64,000 nt of DNA from Nocardioides litoris (GCF_006346315.1 NZ_VDMR01000002.1:62001-126000), one strand, 5' to 3'; shown: positions 7,654 to 17,526, counted from the first letter of the stretch. Program-made: numbers and translations. Notes: generated from the letters alone by a model not told the origin.

Positions 7654-9075
7654 TCAGCGGGCGAGCTCGTGCACGAACTCCGAGAGCTGGGTCAGGTTGC
7701 GGCACTCGACCATCGGCACGATCTCGCCGTAGGCGCGGGCGGCGGAGTCGCCGGTGCCCCAGTGGCGGCGGTGCTCGGGGTTGAGCCACCAGGCGTGCCG
7801 GGCCGTGCCGGCGAGGTCGCGGAGCACGTCCTCGTGCAGGTCGCTGTAGTTGGACCGGGCGTCGCCGAGCACGAGCAGCGAGGTCTTGGGCCCGACCGCG
7901 TCGGGGTGCTGCTCGACGAACTTGGTCAGCGCGCGGCCGTAGTTGGTGCGCCCCCACAGCGCCGCGTGCGCGGTGCTGGCGGCAAGGTCGGCCATGACGT
8001 CGACGACGTCGGCGCCGGGGGTGAAGTGGTGGGTGACCTCGTGCACGTGGTCGATGAAGGTGAAGGCCCGCACCTTCTGGAACTGGTCGCGCAGCGCGAA
8101 GACCAGCAGCAGGGTGAACTGCGCGAAGCTGGCCACCGACCCGCTCACGTCGCACAGCACCACGAGCTCGGTGCGATGGGGCCGCTTGGGCCGGTGGTGG
8201 GTCGCGATCGGCACGCCGCCGGTCGACATCGACGCCCGGACGGTGCGGCGGAAGTCGAGCGGCCCGCGGCGGCGGGCGTGCTGCTCCTTGGTCAGCCGGG
8301 CCGCGAGGCGCCGGGCGAGCGGGTAGATCTCGCGGCGCATCTGCTCGAGGTCGGAGCGGCGGGCGGCGGTGAAGTCGAGCCGGTCGATGCTCGGGCGCAG
8401 CGCGACGTTGGCGACGTGGTCGGCGCCCTTCTCCTCCGCGATCCGGCGCCGCGCGTCGGCCTCGACGGTCGCGGTGAACGCCCCGACCCGGCGGCCCGCG
8501 CCGCGCTCGGCCTCCTCCTGGGTCAGGCCCTGGCCGAGCAGCGCCGCCACGATGCGGTCGACGAGCTCGGTCGGCGCGACCCGCTGCAGCGCGGTGTACG
8601 CCGACCACGACGACAGCCCCGGACCGCGGCCCGGCATCGCGCCGAACCGTCCGACCATCTCGGCCGCCAGTGCGTCGAGCGCCTGCTGGTCCCCGGCCTC
8701 GAGCGCCTCGGCCAGCCGCTCCCGGAAGTCGGCCAGCGCCTCGGCGTTGTCGCGCACCAGGGACGCCGGCGCCGCGTCGCCGCCCGCGTCCCCCACGTCG
8801 GGGTCGCCGTCCGGGTCGAGGGACCGCGCCCCGCCCCCCACCATCCGCGGGAAGTAGAGGTCGAACAGCGCCTCGAAGGTCGGCCGCTGCGCCTGCTTCT
8901 TGACCAGCGTGGCGGCGTACCCCTCCTTGACCTGGGTGCGGTCGGTCCAGTCGAGGGCGGTGAGGGCGGCCACGGCGTCGAGGTCCTCGGCCAGCGAGAC
9001 CGCCAGCCCCGCCCCCCGCAGCGCCTCGAGGAACGCCACGTGCCGGTCGACCAGCCCGCTGCGCGACTCCGTCAC
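7654..9075 (-). CDS. VWA-domain CoxE-like protein
   Basis: This 473-residue protein has a helical N-terminal region with charged stretches and a C-terminal von Willebrand factor A domain. The MIDAS motif is in VVLCDVSGSVASF (D-x-S-x-S), followed by a second metal-ligand threonine region (WGRTNYGRALTKF) and a LLVLGDARSNYSD strand. CoxE/VWA proteins partner MoxR-type AAA ATPases as cofactor-insertion or assembly chaperones. Start GTG 9075 (TESRSGLVDRHV...) is preferred: upstream codons in the same frame are read from the dispersed repeat pair at 9107-9203 and are unlikely to be protein. Its partner ATPase is upstream on the same strand, 142 bp away across that repeat pair. Confidence 0.75.
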   Translation of the reverse strand: MTESRSGLVDRHVAFLEALRGAGLAVSLAEDLDAVAALTALDWTDRTQVKEGYAATLVKKQAQRPTFEALFDLYFPRMVGGGARSLDPDGDPDVGDAGGDAAPASLVRDNAEALADFRERLAEALEAGDQQALDALAAEMVGRFGAMPGRGPGLSSWSAYTALQRVAPTELVDRIVAALLGQGLTQEEAERGAGRRVGAFTATVEADARRRIAEEKGADHVANVALRPSIDRLDFTAARRSDLEQMRREIYPLARRLAARLTKEQHARRRGPLDFRRTVRASMSTGGVPIATHHRPKRPHRTELVVLCDVSGSVASFAQFTLLLVFALRDQFQKVRAFTFIDHVHEVTHHFTPGADVVDVMADLAASTAHAALWGRTNYGRALTKFVEQHPDAVGPKTSLLVLGDARSNYSDLHEDVLRDLAGTARHAWWLNPEHRRHWGTGDSAARAYGEIVPMVECRNLTQLSEFVHELAR

Positions 9076-9106
9076 GGCGAGTCCCGCGGAGCCGCTGCGG
9101 TCACGC

Positions 9107-9142
9107 GGTCTCGAGACGGGACTCCGTCCCTCCTCGACCACC
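9107..9142 (-). repeat. Dispersed palindromic repeat copy R4
   Basis: This 36-bp unit runs GGTCTCGAGAC, inner hairpin GGGAC-TCC-GTCCC, then CTCCTCGACCACC. It is nearly identical to R2 (3101-3136) and faces R5. It lies between two same-strand genes (moxR and the VWA gene), inside a presumed operon. Confidence 0.8.
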
Positions 9143-9164
9143 GTGGGTGGAGACCGGGGCACAC

Positions 9165-9203
9165 GGTGGTCGAGGAAGGCGCGCTGGCGCCTGTCTCGAG
9201 ACC
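9165..9203 (+). repeat. Dispersed palindromic repeat copy R5
   Basis: This 39-bp unit runs GGTGGTCGAGGA, inner hairpin AGGCGC-GCTG-GCGCCT, then GTCTCGAGACC. It matches R3 in its ends but has two compensated stem changes. It is inverted relative to R4, so the pair could fold into one long hairpin between moxR and the VWA gene. Confidence 0.8.
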
Positions 9204-9217
9204 ACGGGAGCGGCGGG

Positions 9218-10084
<867 letters not shown>

Positions 10085-10106
10085 CCCGTCATCCTCGCAG
10101 CCCACC

Positions 10107-10135
10107 GGCCCACCGGTGGTCTTGACCAGTGGGCC
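10107..10135. promoter_or_regulatory. Bulged inverted repeat in divergent intergenic region
   Basis: GGCCCAC-CGG-TGGTC-TT-GACCA-GTGGGCC forms a 12-bp two-part stem with a 3-nt bulge, between the divergent moxR (10084) and the small secreted protein gene (10231). It could be an operator or an RNA hairpin in the moxR leader. No known regulator consensus is matched. Confidence 0.35.
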
Positions 10136-10230
10136 TCGTCCGTGACGCGGCCACGGAGTGCTCGTTGAACGGGCATCTCGGCGCACGACCCGCACCTCCC
10201 CCACCCCCCACGTCCTCCCGGAGCACCCCC

Positions 10231-10587
10231 ATGCTGCGTACGCCGAGCCGCGCGGTCCGCCTCGCCGTCGAGGCGGCCAAGGTCGCCGTCGTCGGCGTGG
10301 TCGCCGTCGTCGCGGTCAGCCCCGTGCTCCAGACGGCGCCCGTCACCTCGCAGGCCGAGGCCGGTCCGACGCCGGCCGACCGGGCCGAGGACGCGCGGGT
10401 GGCGGCGCTGATGGAGCGCCACGGCTGCTCGACCGACGGCCTCGGCCCCGACGTCATCCCCGGCTCGGCGCTCGTGGAGCGCGGCGACCGGGTGCAGCAG
10501 GTGGGCTTCGACGACGGCTGGGCCGTCTTCACCGGCGACGCCGACGGCCGGCTCGTCGCCGTGTGCCGCGCCGACGTGGCCCGCTGA
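10231..10587 (+). CDS. Small exported protein of unknown function
   Basis: This 118-residue protein has an N-terminal hydrophobic segment (VAVVGVVAVVAVSPVL, about residues 16-33) after a short basic start, which marks it as exported or membrane-anchored. The remainder is acidic and contains two cysteines (HGCSTDGLG and LVAVCRADV) that could form a disulfide outside the cell. I do not recognise the family. ATG 10231 has a GGAG site 7-11 nt upstream; the longer open frame upstream lacks protein character. It is convergent with the usp gene, with a strong hairpin between them. Confidence 0.65.
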   Translation: MLRTPSRAVRLAVEAAKVAVVGVVAVVAVSPVLQTAPVTSQAEAGPTPADRAEDARVAALMERHGCSTDGLGPDVIPGSALVERGDRVQQVGFDDGWAVFTGDADGRLVAVCRADVAR

Positions 10588-10605
10588 GGCGGGCCCACCC
10601 CGGAC

Positions 10606-10648
10606 CTGACGGGTCGGTCGGCCCATGGGGGGCCGGCCGCCCCGTCAG
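10606..10648. terminator. Bidirectional terminator hairpin
   Basis: CTGACGGG (10606-10613) pairs perfectly with CCCGTCAG (10641-10648), with further pairing inside (CGGCCC against GGGCCG). It lies between the convergent small exported protein gene and usp, where a shared factor-independent terminator is expected. There is no U-tract, as is common in high-GC actinobacteria. Confidence 0.6.
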
Positions 10649-10662
10649 CAGGCGGTGTGCGG

Positions 10663-11046
10663 TCAGTCGGGCTTGACGGCCAGCACCGGGCAGGCCGCCT
10701 CGAGGATCACCCGCTGGGCGACGCTGCCGAGCAGCAGCTTGCCGACCGGCGTACGACGCCGCACGCCGACCACGACGAGCCGGGCCTGCTCCTCGGCCGC
10801 GACCTTGAGCACGGCGTCGGCGACGTCGGGGACGACCTCGTGGCGCACGGCGTGGTCGAGGTCGGCGAGGCGGGCCTCGACCTCGGCCATGTCGGACTCG
10901 GGTGCGAACCGCTTGTCGACCAGGCTCTGGCCCGAGGTCGCGTTGACCACGACGAGGCGCTCACCGCGCTCGCGGGCCTCGGCCTCGGCGTGCTGCAGGG
11001 CCGCGCGGCCGTAGGTGTCGGGCGTGTAGCCCACGACGATGGTCAT
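10663..11046 (-). CDS. Universal stress protein (UspA family)
   Basis: This 127-residue single-domain UspA protein begins [19 protein letters not shown]. It carries the ATP-binding signature G-2x-G-9x-G-S near its C-terminus ([22 protein letters not shown]), followed by the usual [11 protein letters not shown] strand. Its ATG at 11046 overlaps the tctA stop (ATGA), so it is the last cistron of the tricarboxylate-transporter operon. A Usp coupled to TctA recurs in actinobacterial tct operons; its role there (regulation or energy sensing) is not established. Confidence 0.9.
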   Translation of the reverse strand: MTIVVGYTPDTYGRAALQHAEAEARERGERLVVVNATSGQSLVDKRFAPESDMAEVEARLADLDHAVRHEVVPDVADAVLKVAAEEQARLVVVGVRRRTPVGKLLLGSVAQRVILEAACPVLAVKPD

Positions 11047-12578
11047 CGGCCGACCTCCACGGTCTCGGTGCTCTCGGGGGACTCGGGGCCGCCCTGGGGG
11101 GCCTCGGCGACGGGCTCGGGCTTGCGCAGGCCGCGCAGCACCATGCCGCCCAGCAGCAGCGCCATGACGACGTACACCGCGATGGCGACGGGCTCGCCCC
11201 ACAGCGTGCTCACGTCGCCCTGGGAGAGGGCGAGCGCGGTGGTCAGCTGCTCCTCCAGGCGGGGCCCGAGGATGACGCCGATGATGAGCGGCAGCACCGG
11301 GACGCCGAAGCGGCGCATGGCCAGGCCGAGGAGGCCGAAGGCGAGCAGCAGGCCGAGGTCGAAGGCCTGGAAGTTGACGCTGTAGGCGCCGAGCGAGGCG
11401 AAGAACAGGATGCCGGCGTACAGGTAGGGGCGCGGGATGCGCAGCAGCTTGGCCCACAGCGGGGCCAGCGGCAGGTTGAGCACCAGCAGCAGCGTGTTGG
11501 CCACGAACAGGCTGGCCAGCAGGGCCCAGACGAGGCCGGGCTCGTTGTCGAGCAGCTGCGGGCCGGGCTGGATGCCGTAGCTCTGCATCGCCAGCAAGAT
11601 GACCGCCGCGGTGGCGGTGGTCGGCAGGCCGATGGCCAGCAGCGGGACCAGGGTGCCGGCGGCCGAGGCGTTGTTGGCGGCCTCGGGCCCGGCCACGCCC
11701 TCGATGGCGCCCTTGCCGAACTCCTCGGGGTGCTTGGAGAGCTTGCGCTCGGTGACGTAGGACAGGAACGTCGGCACCTCGGCGCCGCCGGCGGGCAGCG
11801 CACCGAAGGGGAACCCGAACGCGGTGCCGCGCAGCCACGGCTTCCACGACCGGCCCCAGTCGGCCTTGCTCATCCAGGGCTGGCCGACGGGGATGACCTC
11901 GAGCGGCTTGCGGCGCAGGTGGGCCGCGACCCACAGCGCCTCGCCGATCGCGAAGATCGCCACGGCGACGACCACGATGTCGATGCCGTCGGCCAGCAGC
12001 GGCTGGTCGAAGGTGAGCCGGGCCTGCCCGGTCGTGGTGCCGACCAGGCCGACGGCGAGGCCGAGGAAGAGCGCGACGAAGCCGCGCAGCTTGGACGAGC
12101 CGAGCACCGCGGTGACCGCGAAGAGCGCCAGCAGCATGATCGCGAAGTACGACGGCGCCCCGAGCTTGACCACGACGTCGGCGACGGTCGGTGTCAGCAG
12201 CACGAGCAGGACGGTGCCGATGGTGCCGGCCACGAAGGAGCCGATGGCCGCGGTGGCCAGCGCCTGGGCCGCTCGGCCCTTCTTGGCCATCTTGTTGCCC
12301 TCGATGGCGGTGATGACCGAGGACGACTCGCCCGGGGTGTTGAGCAGGATCGAGGTCGTCGACCCGCCGTACATGCCGCCGTAGTAGATGCCGGCGAACA
12401 TGATGATCGCGCTGTCGGGACCGACGCTGTAGGTCACGGGGAGCAGCAGGGCCACGGTCATGGCCGGGCCGATGCCGGGCAGGACGCCGACGGCGGTGCC
12501 GAGCAGGACGCCGAGGACGGCGAAGAGCAGGTTCTGCGGGGTCAGGGCGGTCTGGAAGCCCTCGAGGAGGAGGTCCAT
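11043..12578 (-). CDS. tctA: Tripartite tricarboxylate transporter, large membrane subunit TctA
   Basis: This 511-residue polytopic protein has about 11-12 membrane segments. It carries the two family-typical glycine/proline motifs, [20 protein letters not shown] in the N-terminal half and [20 protein letters not shown] in the C-terminal half. TctA is the channel-forming subunit of the TTT family (secondary uptake driven by ion gradients, fed by a TctC binding protein). Substrates are citrate-like di- or tricarboxylates. The start is taken as ATG 12578, in a TGATG overlap with the tctB stop; a GTG one codon earlier is possible. The acidic 40-residue C-terminal tail is cytosolic or disordered. 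Confidence 0.95.
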   Translation of the reverse strand: MDLLLEGFQTALTPQNLLFAVLGVLLGTAVGVLPGIGPAMTVALLLPVTYSVGPDSAIIMFAGIYYGGMYGGSTTSILLNTPGESSSVITAIEGNKMAKKGRAAQALATAAIGSFVAGTIGTVLLVLLTPTVADVVVKLGAPSYFAIMLLALFAVTAVLGSSKLRGFVALFLGLAVGLVGTTTGQARLTFDQPLLADGIDIVVVAVAIFAIGEALWVAAHLRRKPLEVIPVGQPWMSKADWGRSWKPWLRGTAFGFPFGALPAGGAEVPTFLSYVTERKLSKHPEEFGKGAIEGVAGPEAANNASAAGTLVPLLAIGLPTTATAAVILLAMQSYGIQPGPQLLDNEPGLVWALLASLFVANTLLLVLNLPLAPLWAKLLRIPRPYLYAGILFFASLGAYSVNFQAFDLGLLLAFGLLGLAMRRFGVPVLPLIIGVILGPRLEEQLTTALALSQGDVSTLWGEPVAIAVYVVMALLLGGMVLRGLRKPEPVAEAPQGGPESPESTETVEVGR

Positions 12579-13108
12579 CACAGCACCCCGTCCAGGACGC
12601 CGGCCGGGATCGGGATGCCCAGCCCGACGTAGAAGCCGTACCAGGTGCCGACGGAGAGGGCGGCGCCGATGGCGAGGTCGCGGACGTGGCTGCGGCTGCC
12701 CAGCACCCCGGCCGCGCCGGCGAAGAGCAGGGCGCCGGTGATGGCCCAGCCGAGCCAGTCGATGAGCAGGATGTTGAGCACGAACACCGCGGTCAGCAGC
12801 CCGACGGTGCGCCAGTCGCTGCCGGCGGAGAGGTCGACGTCCTCGCCGTCCTCGGCCTCGGCCACGTCGCCGCGGGCCGTGGCGACCGCCAGCAGCACGC
12901 CGAGGAGCACCAGCACGGCGCCGACGACGTACGGGACGGCGTACGGCTGCACGGGCTGGTCGGCGAAGCCGTCCTCCAGCGTGGTGGCGTCGTACAGGGT
13001 GTAGGCGCCGACGACGACCAGGAACGCGGCGAGGCCGTACTGCGCCTTGTCGACCAGCCGGGCGGGCCGGGTCTCTTCCGCGGTGGGCGGGGTGTGGGTG
13101 GCGGTCAT
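12578..13108 (-). CDS. tctB: Tripartite tricarboxylate transporter, small membrane subunit TctB
   Basis: This 176-residue protein has four predicted membrane segments ([20 protein letters not shown], then [19 protein letters not shown], then [20 protein letters not shown], and a C-terminal one). An acidic loop of about 20 residues ([16 protein letters not shown]) lies in the middle, which is the standard TctB layout. It has no enzymatic motif and works with TctA as the membrane pair. It overlaps tctC upstream (TGATG at 13108) and tctA downstream, so the operon is fully coupled. Confidence 0.9.
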   Translation of the reverse strand: MTATHTPPTAEETRPARLVDKAQYGLAAFLVVVGAYTLYDATTLEDGFADQPVQPYAVPYVVGAVLVLLGVLLAVATARGDVAEAEDGEDVDLSAGSDWRTVGLLTAVFVLNILLIDWLGWAITGALLFAGAAGVLGSRSHVRDLAIGAALSVGTWYGFYVGLGIPIPAGVLDGVL

Positions 13109-14139
13109 CAGAGTCCCAGCTCCTCGAGGGTGTCGGCGACGCGGCGGTCCTGCTCCTGCAGGAACGTCGCGAACTCCTCGCCGGTGGCGAAGTTGTCGGT
13201 CCAGCCGTTGCGCTCGAGGGCGGCCTGCCACTCGGGCGTGTCGTGCATGTCGGAGAGGAGGCCGACGAGGTAGTCGCGCTGCTCCTCGGAGATGCCGGGC
13301 GGGGCGAGCACGCCGCGCCAGTTGGTGAAGACGAAGTCGATGCCCTCCTCGGTCAGGGTCGGGGCGTCGACGGTGGGCACCCGCTCCTCGCCGGAGACGG
13401 CGAGCACGCGCAGGGAGCCGTCGGCGATCTGCCCCTCGAACTCGCCGAGGCCGGAGGTGCCGACGGTGATCTTCTCCCCGAGCAGCGCCGTGGTGAGCGG
13501 GCCGCCGCCGTCGTAGGGCACGTAGTTGACCTGGCGCGGGTCGATGCCGACGGTCTGGGCGAGCTGGTGGGGGAAGAGGTGGTCGGGGCCGCCGTTGGAC
13601 GAGCCGCCGCCGATGGTGATCGACCCCGGGTCGGCCTTCCAGGCCTCGACCAGGTCGCCGACGGTGCGGAACGGCGAGTCGGCCGGCACGAGCAGGCCCT
13701 CCTGCTCCTCGATGAGCCGGGCGATCGGCGTCATGTCGGACACGCGGGCGTCGGAGTCGTTGGTGTAGACCGCCCCCACGACGCCGAGGCCCATCGTCAT
13801 CATGAGGTCGTCGGCGCCCTCGGAGTTGGCCAGCCGCTGCATCGCGACGGTGCCGCTGGCGCCGAGGACGTTGCTGACCTCGAAGCGACCGGTGAGGTCG
13901 TTGTCCTCCATGGCCTTGGCCGCGGCCCGACCGGTGAGGTCGTAGCCGCCGCCGGGGCTGTTGGGGATCATCATCTGCAGGCGCCGGTTGCTCGGGTCGT
14001 CCGAGCCGCGGGTGACGCCGCACCCGCTCAGGCCGGTGGCGCCGAGCAGGACGAGGGCCGTGAGCACGGCCAGCAGCGCGGACCGGGACCCGGCGCGTGC
14101 GCGTCGGTGGTGTGATGTGGGTGACACGTCGAGCAGCAT
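13108..14139 (-). CDS. tctC: Tricarboxylate-binding lipoprotein TctC
   Basis: This 343-residue extracytoplasmic solute-binding protein of the Bug/TctC family has a lipoprotein signal peptide ending in the lipobox LSGC (about residues 37-40). Hallmarks of the family follow: [26 protein letters not shown] and [18 protein letters not shown]. It captures a carboxylate and hands it to TctAB. It is the first gene of tctC-tctB-tctA-usp. It is divergent, with only 56 bp between starts, from a CitA-type sensor kinase, which very likely controls it in response to the same ligand. Confidence 0.92.
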   Translation of the reverse strand: MLLDVSPTSHHRRARAGSRSALLAVLTALVLLGATGLSGCGVTRGSDDPSNRRLQMMIPNSPGGGYDLTGRAAAKAMEDNDLTGRFEVSNVLGASGTVAMQRLANSEGADDLMMTMGLGVVGAVYTNDSDARVSDMTPIARLIEEQEGLLVPADSPFRTVGDLVEAWKADPGSITIGGGSSNGGPDHLFPHQLAQTVGIDPRQVNYVPYDGGGPLTTALLGEKITVGTSGLGEFEGQIADGSLRVLAVSGEERVPTVDAPTLTEEGIDFVFTNWRGVLAPPGISEEQRDYLVGLLSDMHDTPEWQAALERNGWTDNFATGEEFATFLQEQDRRVADTLEELGL

Positions 14140-14176
14140 GCGCGGCGGTTGTGGCGGTCGTCACTGTTGCGGTGGC

Positions 14177-14184
14177 AAAGGAGG
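14177..14184 (+). promoter_or_regulatory. Strong Shine-Dalgarno that fixes the sensor kinase start
   Basis: AAAGGAGG lies 11 nt before GTG 14196. The reading frame is open upstream to 14097, but that part would overlap the divergent tctC start. This strong site makes GTG 14196 the best start. Confidence 0.7.
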
Positions 14185-14195
14185 TTGAGTTCGTA

Positions 14196-15854
14196 GTGGT
14201 CGCAGGGACGACGGGTGCGGGTCCCCGCCGGCGCGAGCCGACCCTGGCCGCCCAGGTGCTGCTGCTGCAGCTCGTCGTCGTCGGGGTGGTGCTGCTCATC
14301 GTCGGCGTGCTCAGCGTGCGCCAGTCCGACGCGTCGTTCGAGGTCGAGCGCGGCGGGGCGATGCGGTCGATGGCCGAGGACCTCGCCAACACCCCGGGGC
14401 TGCGCAGCACGTTGATGGACCCGCCCCCGTCGCCGGCCGCGCTGGCCCAGCAGCTGGCCCCCTTCGTCGACCGCGGGCTCAACCTGGCCGGCGCGTCCCT
14501 GGTCGTCGTGGTCGACCCCGCGGGCGTGGCCCTCGGCTCCACCGATCCCTCCCAGGTCGGCCAGCCGGTCGAGCTCGGCGACAGCGACGCGCTGCGCGGC
14601 AGCGGGTGGCTCGGCACGGTCGAGGTCGACGGGGTGCGGAGCGTGGTCGACCACGCCCCGGTCTACGCCGACGACGGCGAGGTGCTCGGCCTGGTCGTGG
14701 CCCAGCAGGAGTTCCCCGGCCTGGGCGAGCGGGTCACCGGCGCGGCGAGCGACCTGGCGTTGTTCCTGGGCATCGGCGCGGCCCTCGGCGTGCTGGGCAC
14801 CTACGTGGTCTCGCGGGTCGTGAAGCGTCGTACGCAGGGGATGGGGGCCACCGAGATCGCCACCCTGGCCGACCACCGCGAGGCACTGCTGCACAGCATC
14901 CGCGAGGGCGTCGTGGCCGTCGGCACCGACCGCCGGGTCACCACGATGAACGACGCCGCCCGGGCGGCGCTCGGGGTCGACCACGACCCCGTCGGCCGGT
15001 CGGTCGACGACCTCGGGCTCGAGGAGCACGTCGTGGAGCTGCTGACCGACGGCGAGGCCGTCGACGCCGTGGCGCTCGTCGGCACCCGCGTGCTCGTCTT
15101 CAACCGCCGCGCCGCGTCGTCGGGCGGCCGGGGCATCGGCTCGGTGACCACGCTGCGCGACCGCACCGAGCTGCTCTCGCTGCAGAGCCGGCTCTCCTCG
15201 ACCCTGTCGCTCACCGACACCCTGCGGGCGCAAACCCACGAGTTCGACAACCGCCTGCACACGATCTCCGGCCTCGTCCAGCTCGGCGAGTACGACGAGG
15301 TGCGGGCCCTCGTGGGCGACCTGGCCCGGCACCGCTCCGAGATCGCCGCGTCGGTCGCGGCGCGCATCGACGACCCCGCCGTGGCCGCGCTCGTCGTGGC
15401 CAAGCACGCGGTCGCCGAGGAGCGCGCGGTGCAGCTCGTGCTCGACCCCGGGTCGCGGCTCGACCGGCTCGAGCCGGGCGACAGCTCCGACCTGACCACG
15501 GTGGTCGGCAACCTGGTGGACAACGCGATCGACGCCTGCGCCGGGCGCCCGGAGCCGCAGGTCGAGCTGTGGATCACCACCATGGAGGGCACCCACGACG
15601 CCGGCCCGGTGGTGCACGTGCGGGTGCGCGACAACGGGCCCGGCGTACCGGAGGCGGAGCGCGAGCAGGTCTTCGTGCGCGGGTGGTCGACCAAGCCGTC
15701 GGTGCCGGGTGGCCGGGGCATCGGGCTGCCGCTGGTGCGGATGATCTGCGCCCAGCACGGCGGCTCGGTGACCGTCGGGCGGGCCGAGGCCGAGGGCGGC
15801 GCCGAGCTCCTCGTGGTGCTGCCGGTCGGCGTGCGGCAGGCTGTGCGGTCGTGA
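14196..15854 (+). CDS. CitA/DcuS-type sensor histidine kinase
   Basis: This 552-residue membrane sensor has TM1 at about residues 17-38, an extracytoplasmic PASp-type sensing domain (about 40-185, ending near LGLVVAQQEFPGL), and TM2 (DLALFLGIGAALGVLGTYVV). A cytosolic PAS domain (about 225-320) and the kinase core follow. The phosphoacceptor is His348 in AQTHEFDNRLHTISGLVQL, the H-box of the CitA/DcuS/DctS family. The N box is NLVDNAIDAC, and the G boxes are DNGPGV and GGRGIGLPLV. Such kinases detect di- or tricarboxylates outside the cell. It overlaps the response regulator (GTGA) and is divergent from tctCBA-usp, so it most likely senses the TctC ligand. Confidence 0.92.
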   Translation: MVAGTTGAGPRRREPTLAAQVLLLQLVVVGVVLLIVGVLSVRQSDASFEVERGGAMRSMAEDLANTPGLRSTLMDPPPSPAALAQQLAPFVDRGLNLAGASLVVVVDPAGVALGSTDPSQVGQPVELGDSDALRGSGWLGTVEVDGVRSVVDHAPVYADDGEVLGLVVAQQEFPGLGERVTGAASDLALFLGIGAALGVLGTYVVSRVVKRRTQGMGATEIATLADHREALLHSIREGVVAVGTDRRVTTMNDAARAALGVDHDPVGRSVDDLGLEEHVVELLTDGEAVDAVALVGTRVLVFNRRAASSGGRGIGSVTTLRDRTELLSLQSRLSSTLSLTDTLRAQTHEFDNRLHTISGLVQLGEYDEVRALVGDLARHRSEIAASVAARIDDPAVAALVVAKHAVAEERAVQLVLDPGSRLDRLEPGDSSDLTTVVGNLVDNAIDACAGRPEPQVELWITTMEGTHDAGPVVHVRVRDNGPGVPEAEREQVFVRGWSTKPSVPGGRGIGLPLVRMICAQHGGSVTVGRAEAEGGAELLVVLPVGVRQAVRS

Positions 15855-16534
15855 CGCTGCGGGTGCTCGTCGTCGACGACGACTTCATGGTGGCGCGCAT
15901 CCACGCCCGGTTCGTGGAGGCGACGGACGGGTTCGCGGTGGTCGGGAGCGCCCACACCGGGGCCGACGCGCTGCACCTGGTCGAGGAGCTCGACCCCGAC
16001 CTGCTGCTGCTCGACGTGCACCTGCCCGACCTGAGCGGCCTGGACGTCCTCGACCGCCTGCGCCGCGCCGGCCGGCACACCGCGGTGGTCATGGTGACGG
16101 CCGAGCGCGGGGCCGACGCCGTGCGCGCGGCCCTGCACGGAGGTGCGCTGCAGTACCTCGTCAAGCCGTTCGAGCAGGCCGACCTCGCCGACCGGCTGCA
16201 CCGCGTGGCGGCCACCCTCGAGGCGCTCGTCGACGGCGAGGCCGACCAGGCCGAGATCGACCGGGCGTTCGGCACGTCGGGCGGGGCGCCGGGGCCGGGG
16301 TCGGCCGCGCCGGTGCGGCTGCCCAAGGGGCTGAGCCCCGAGACCGCCGACCTGGTGCTGGCCGCGGTGCGCAGCAGCGAGGAGATCTCGGCGACCGAGG
16401 CCGGCGAGTCGGTCGGGCTGTCGCGGGTCACCGCGCGGCGCTACCTCGAGCACTTCGTGGCCACGGGCGAGGCCGAGGTGCGGCTGCGCTACGGCACCGC
16501 CGGGCGGCCCGAGCGGCGCTACCGGCCGAGCTGA
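15851..16534 (+). CDS. CitB/DcuR-type response regulator
   Basis: This 227-residue regulator has an N-terminal receiver domain with acidic pocket VVDDDF, phosphoacceptor Asp55 (LLLDVHLPDLSG), the conserved Thr in MVTAER and Lys in YLVKPF. A linker follows, then a C-terminal helix-turn-helix (SATEAGESVGLSRVTARRYL) and a wing RLRYGTAGRPERRYRP, as in CitB/DcuR/DctR proteins. It is co-translated with the upstream kinase. The probable target is the tctC promoter next door. It is convergent with a small gene 5 bp away. Confidence 0.92.
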   Translation: MTLRVLVVDDDFMVARIHARFVEATDGFAVVGSAHTGADALHLVEELDPDLLLLDVHLPDLSGLDVLDRLRRAGRHTAVVMVTAERGADAVRAALHGGALQYLVKPFEQADLADRLHRVAATLEALVDGEADQAEIDRAFGTSGGAPGPGSAAPVRLPKGLSPETADLVLAAVRSSEEISATEAGESVGLSRVTARRYLEHFVATGEAEVRLRYGTAGRPERRYRPS

Positions 16535-16539
16535 GCCGG

Positions 16540-16755
16540 TCAGGCGGTGCGCGGGGCGCGGACGAGGTCGGCATCGTCGGGGCGGCGCGGGACGTAGCGG
16601 AACCCGTCGGGGTCGGCCGGGTCATGGTCGACGACCGAGCCGTCCCGCTCGCGCTCCAGCAGCCGGCGCTCCAGCCGGTCGCCCATCGCGGGCGTGACCT
16701 CCTCGCCGTGTCGTCTCCGCTGCTCGGTGCGCAGCATCTTGAGCGTGGTGTCCAC
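16540..16755 (-). CDS. Small charged protein of unknown function
   Basis: This 71-residue, highly charged protein (MLRTEQRRRHGEEV, LERRLLERERDGSV, then DPDGFRYVPRRPDDADLV) has no membrane segment and no cysteine. The C-terminal half contains an FRYVPRRPD stretch typical of small actinobacterial hypothetical proteins. The start is GTG 16755. It lies 39 bp downstream of the Gly-rich membrane protein gene on the same strand and could be co-transcribed with it. I assign no function. Confidence 0.45.
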   Translation of the reverse strand: MDTTLKMLRTEQRRRHGEEVTPAMGDRLERRLLERERDGSVVDHDPADPDGFRYVPRRPDDADLVRAPRTA

Positions 16756-16794
16756 GGGCCAGACGCCAGGGACACCCTCCGACCCATCCGGGCG

Positions 16795-17526
16795 TCAGCA
16801 GCCGCCGCCACCTCCGCCGCCGTCGCCGCCGCCACCGCTGGAGCCGCCGCCCGGGTCGCCGCCACCCCAGCCACCCCAGCCGCCCCCGCCGCCGTCGTGC
16901 CCGCCGTGGTGGCCGTGGCCCCCACCTGCGTCACCACCGCCCATGAACCACGACCAGCCCGCGACCGACGAGGCGCCCACCGCCGGGTCGGGACCGAACC
17001 CGGTGCGACCGCGGCGGCTCCGCCCGGCCGGCACGGCGGGAGGAGCCAGCGAGGCGGCCAGCCGCTCCTCGGCCGCGGCGATGCGCTTGTCCTCGTGCGC
17101 CGTGAGCGGCTCGCCGGCATACGGGCGCCCGGCGCGGATCATCCGGGTGCCGGCGGCCACGAGCACCAGGCCCCGCACGACCGCCAGCGCCGACCGGGCC
17201 AGGACGAGCAGGGCCACGGCGATGAAGAACCAGAGGAACGTGTCGAACCACACCGGCGGGCCGGCGTCGGCGAGGAACGGGTCGCTGCTCGCCCCCTCCC
17301 GCTCGGAGCGGACGGCAGCGAGGATCGCCGACGGCACCGCGACCAGGAACAGCGCCACGAGCACGCCGACGATCGACCCGGCGAGGGCCGGACGGCTGCG
17401 ATCGCCGGCCCAGCCGTGCCGGACGACGACCCGACCAAGGGCCTCCTGGAGCCGTCCGGCCGAGGCCGGGCGGAGGTCGCTGTGCTCGTCCACGATGCGG
17501 CGGGCCTGGCTGACGGGTCCGGTCAT
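16795..17526 (-). CDS. Two-TM membrane protein with His/Gly-rich C-terminal tail ending in Cys
   Basis: This 243-residue protein has an N-terminal cytosolic segment (QARRIVDEHSDLRP), TM1 (SIVGVLVALFLVAVPSAILA, about 51-70), a short acidic loop, TM2 (FDTFLWFFIAVALLVLARSA), and a basic cytosolic region (AGTRMIRAGRPYAG ... EDKRIAAAEERLAASLAPP). A tail of about 50 residues follows, made of Gly with scattered His, Trp and Asp (GGGHGHHGGHDGGGGG) and ending in a Gly run plus a terminal Cys. Such Gly-rich tails occur on TPM-type and other envelope proteins; no catalytic motif is seen. ATG 17526 has a GAAGGAG site upstream. Confidence 0.7.
   Translation of the reverse strand: MTGPVSQARRIVDEHSDLRPASAGRLQEALGRVVVRHGWAGDRSRPALAGSIVGVLVALFLVAVPSAILAAVRSEREGASSDPFLADAGPPVWFDTFLWFFIAVALLVLARSALAVVRGLVLVAAGTRMIRAGRPYAGEPLTAHEDKRIAAAEERLAASLAPPAVPAGRSRRGRTGFGPDPAVGASSVAGWSWFMGGGDAGGGHGHHGGHDGGGGGWGGWGGGDPGGGSSGGGGDGGGGGGGC

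Noticed and set aside
5858..8608. Long minus-strand frame across the hydrolase and VWA genes
   Set aside because: It is out of frame with the VWA protein and antisense to the hydrolase; it has no recognisable domain.
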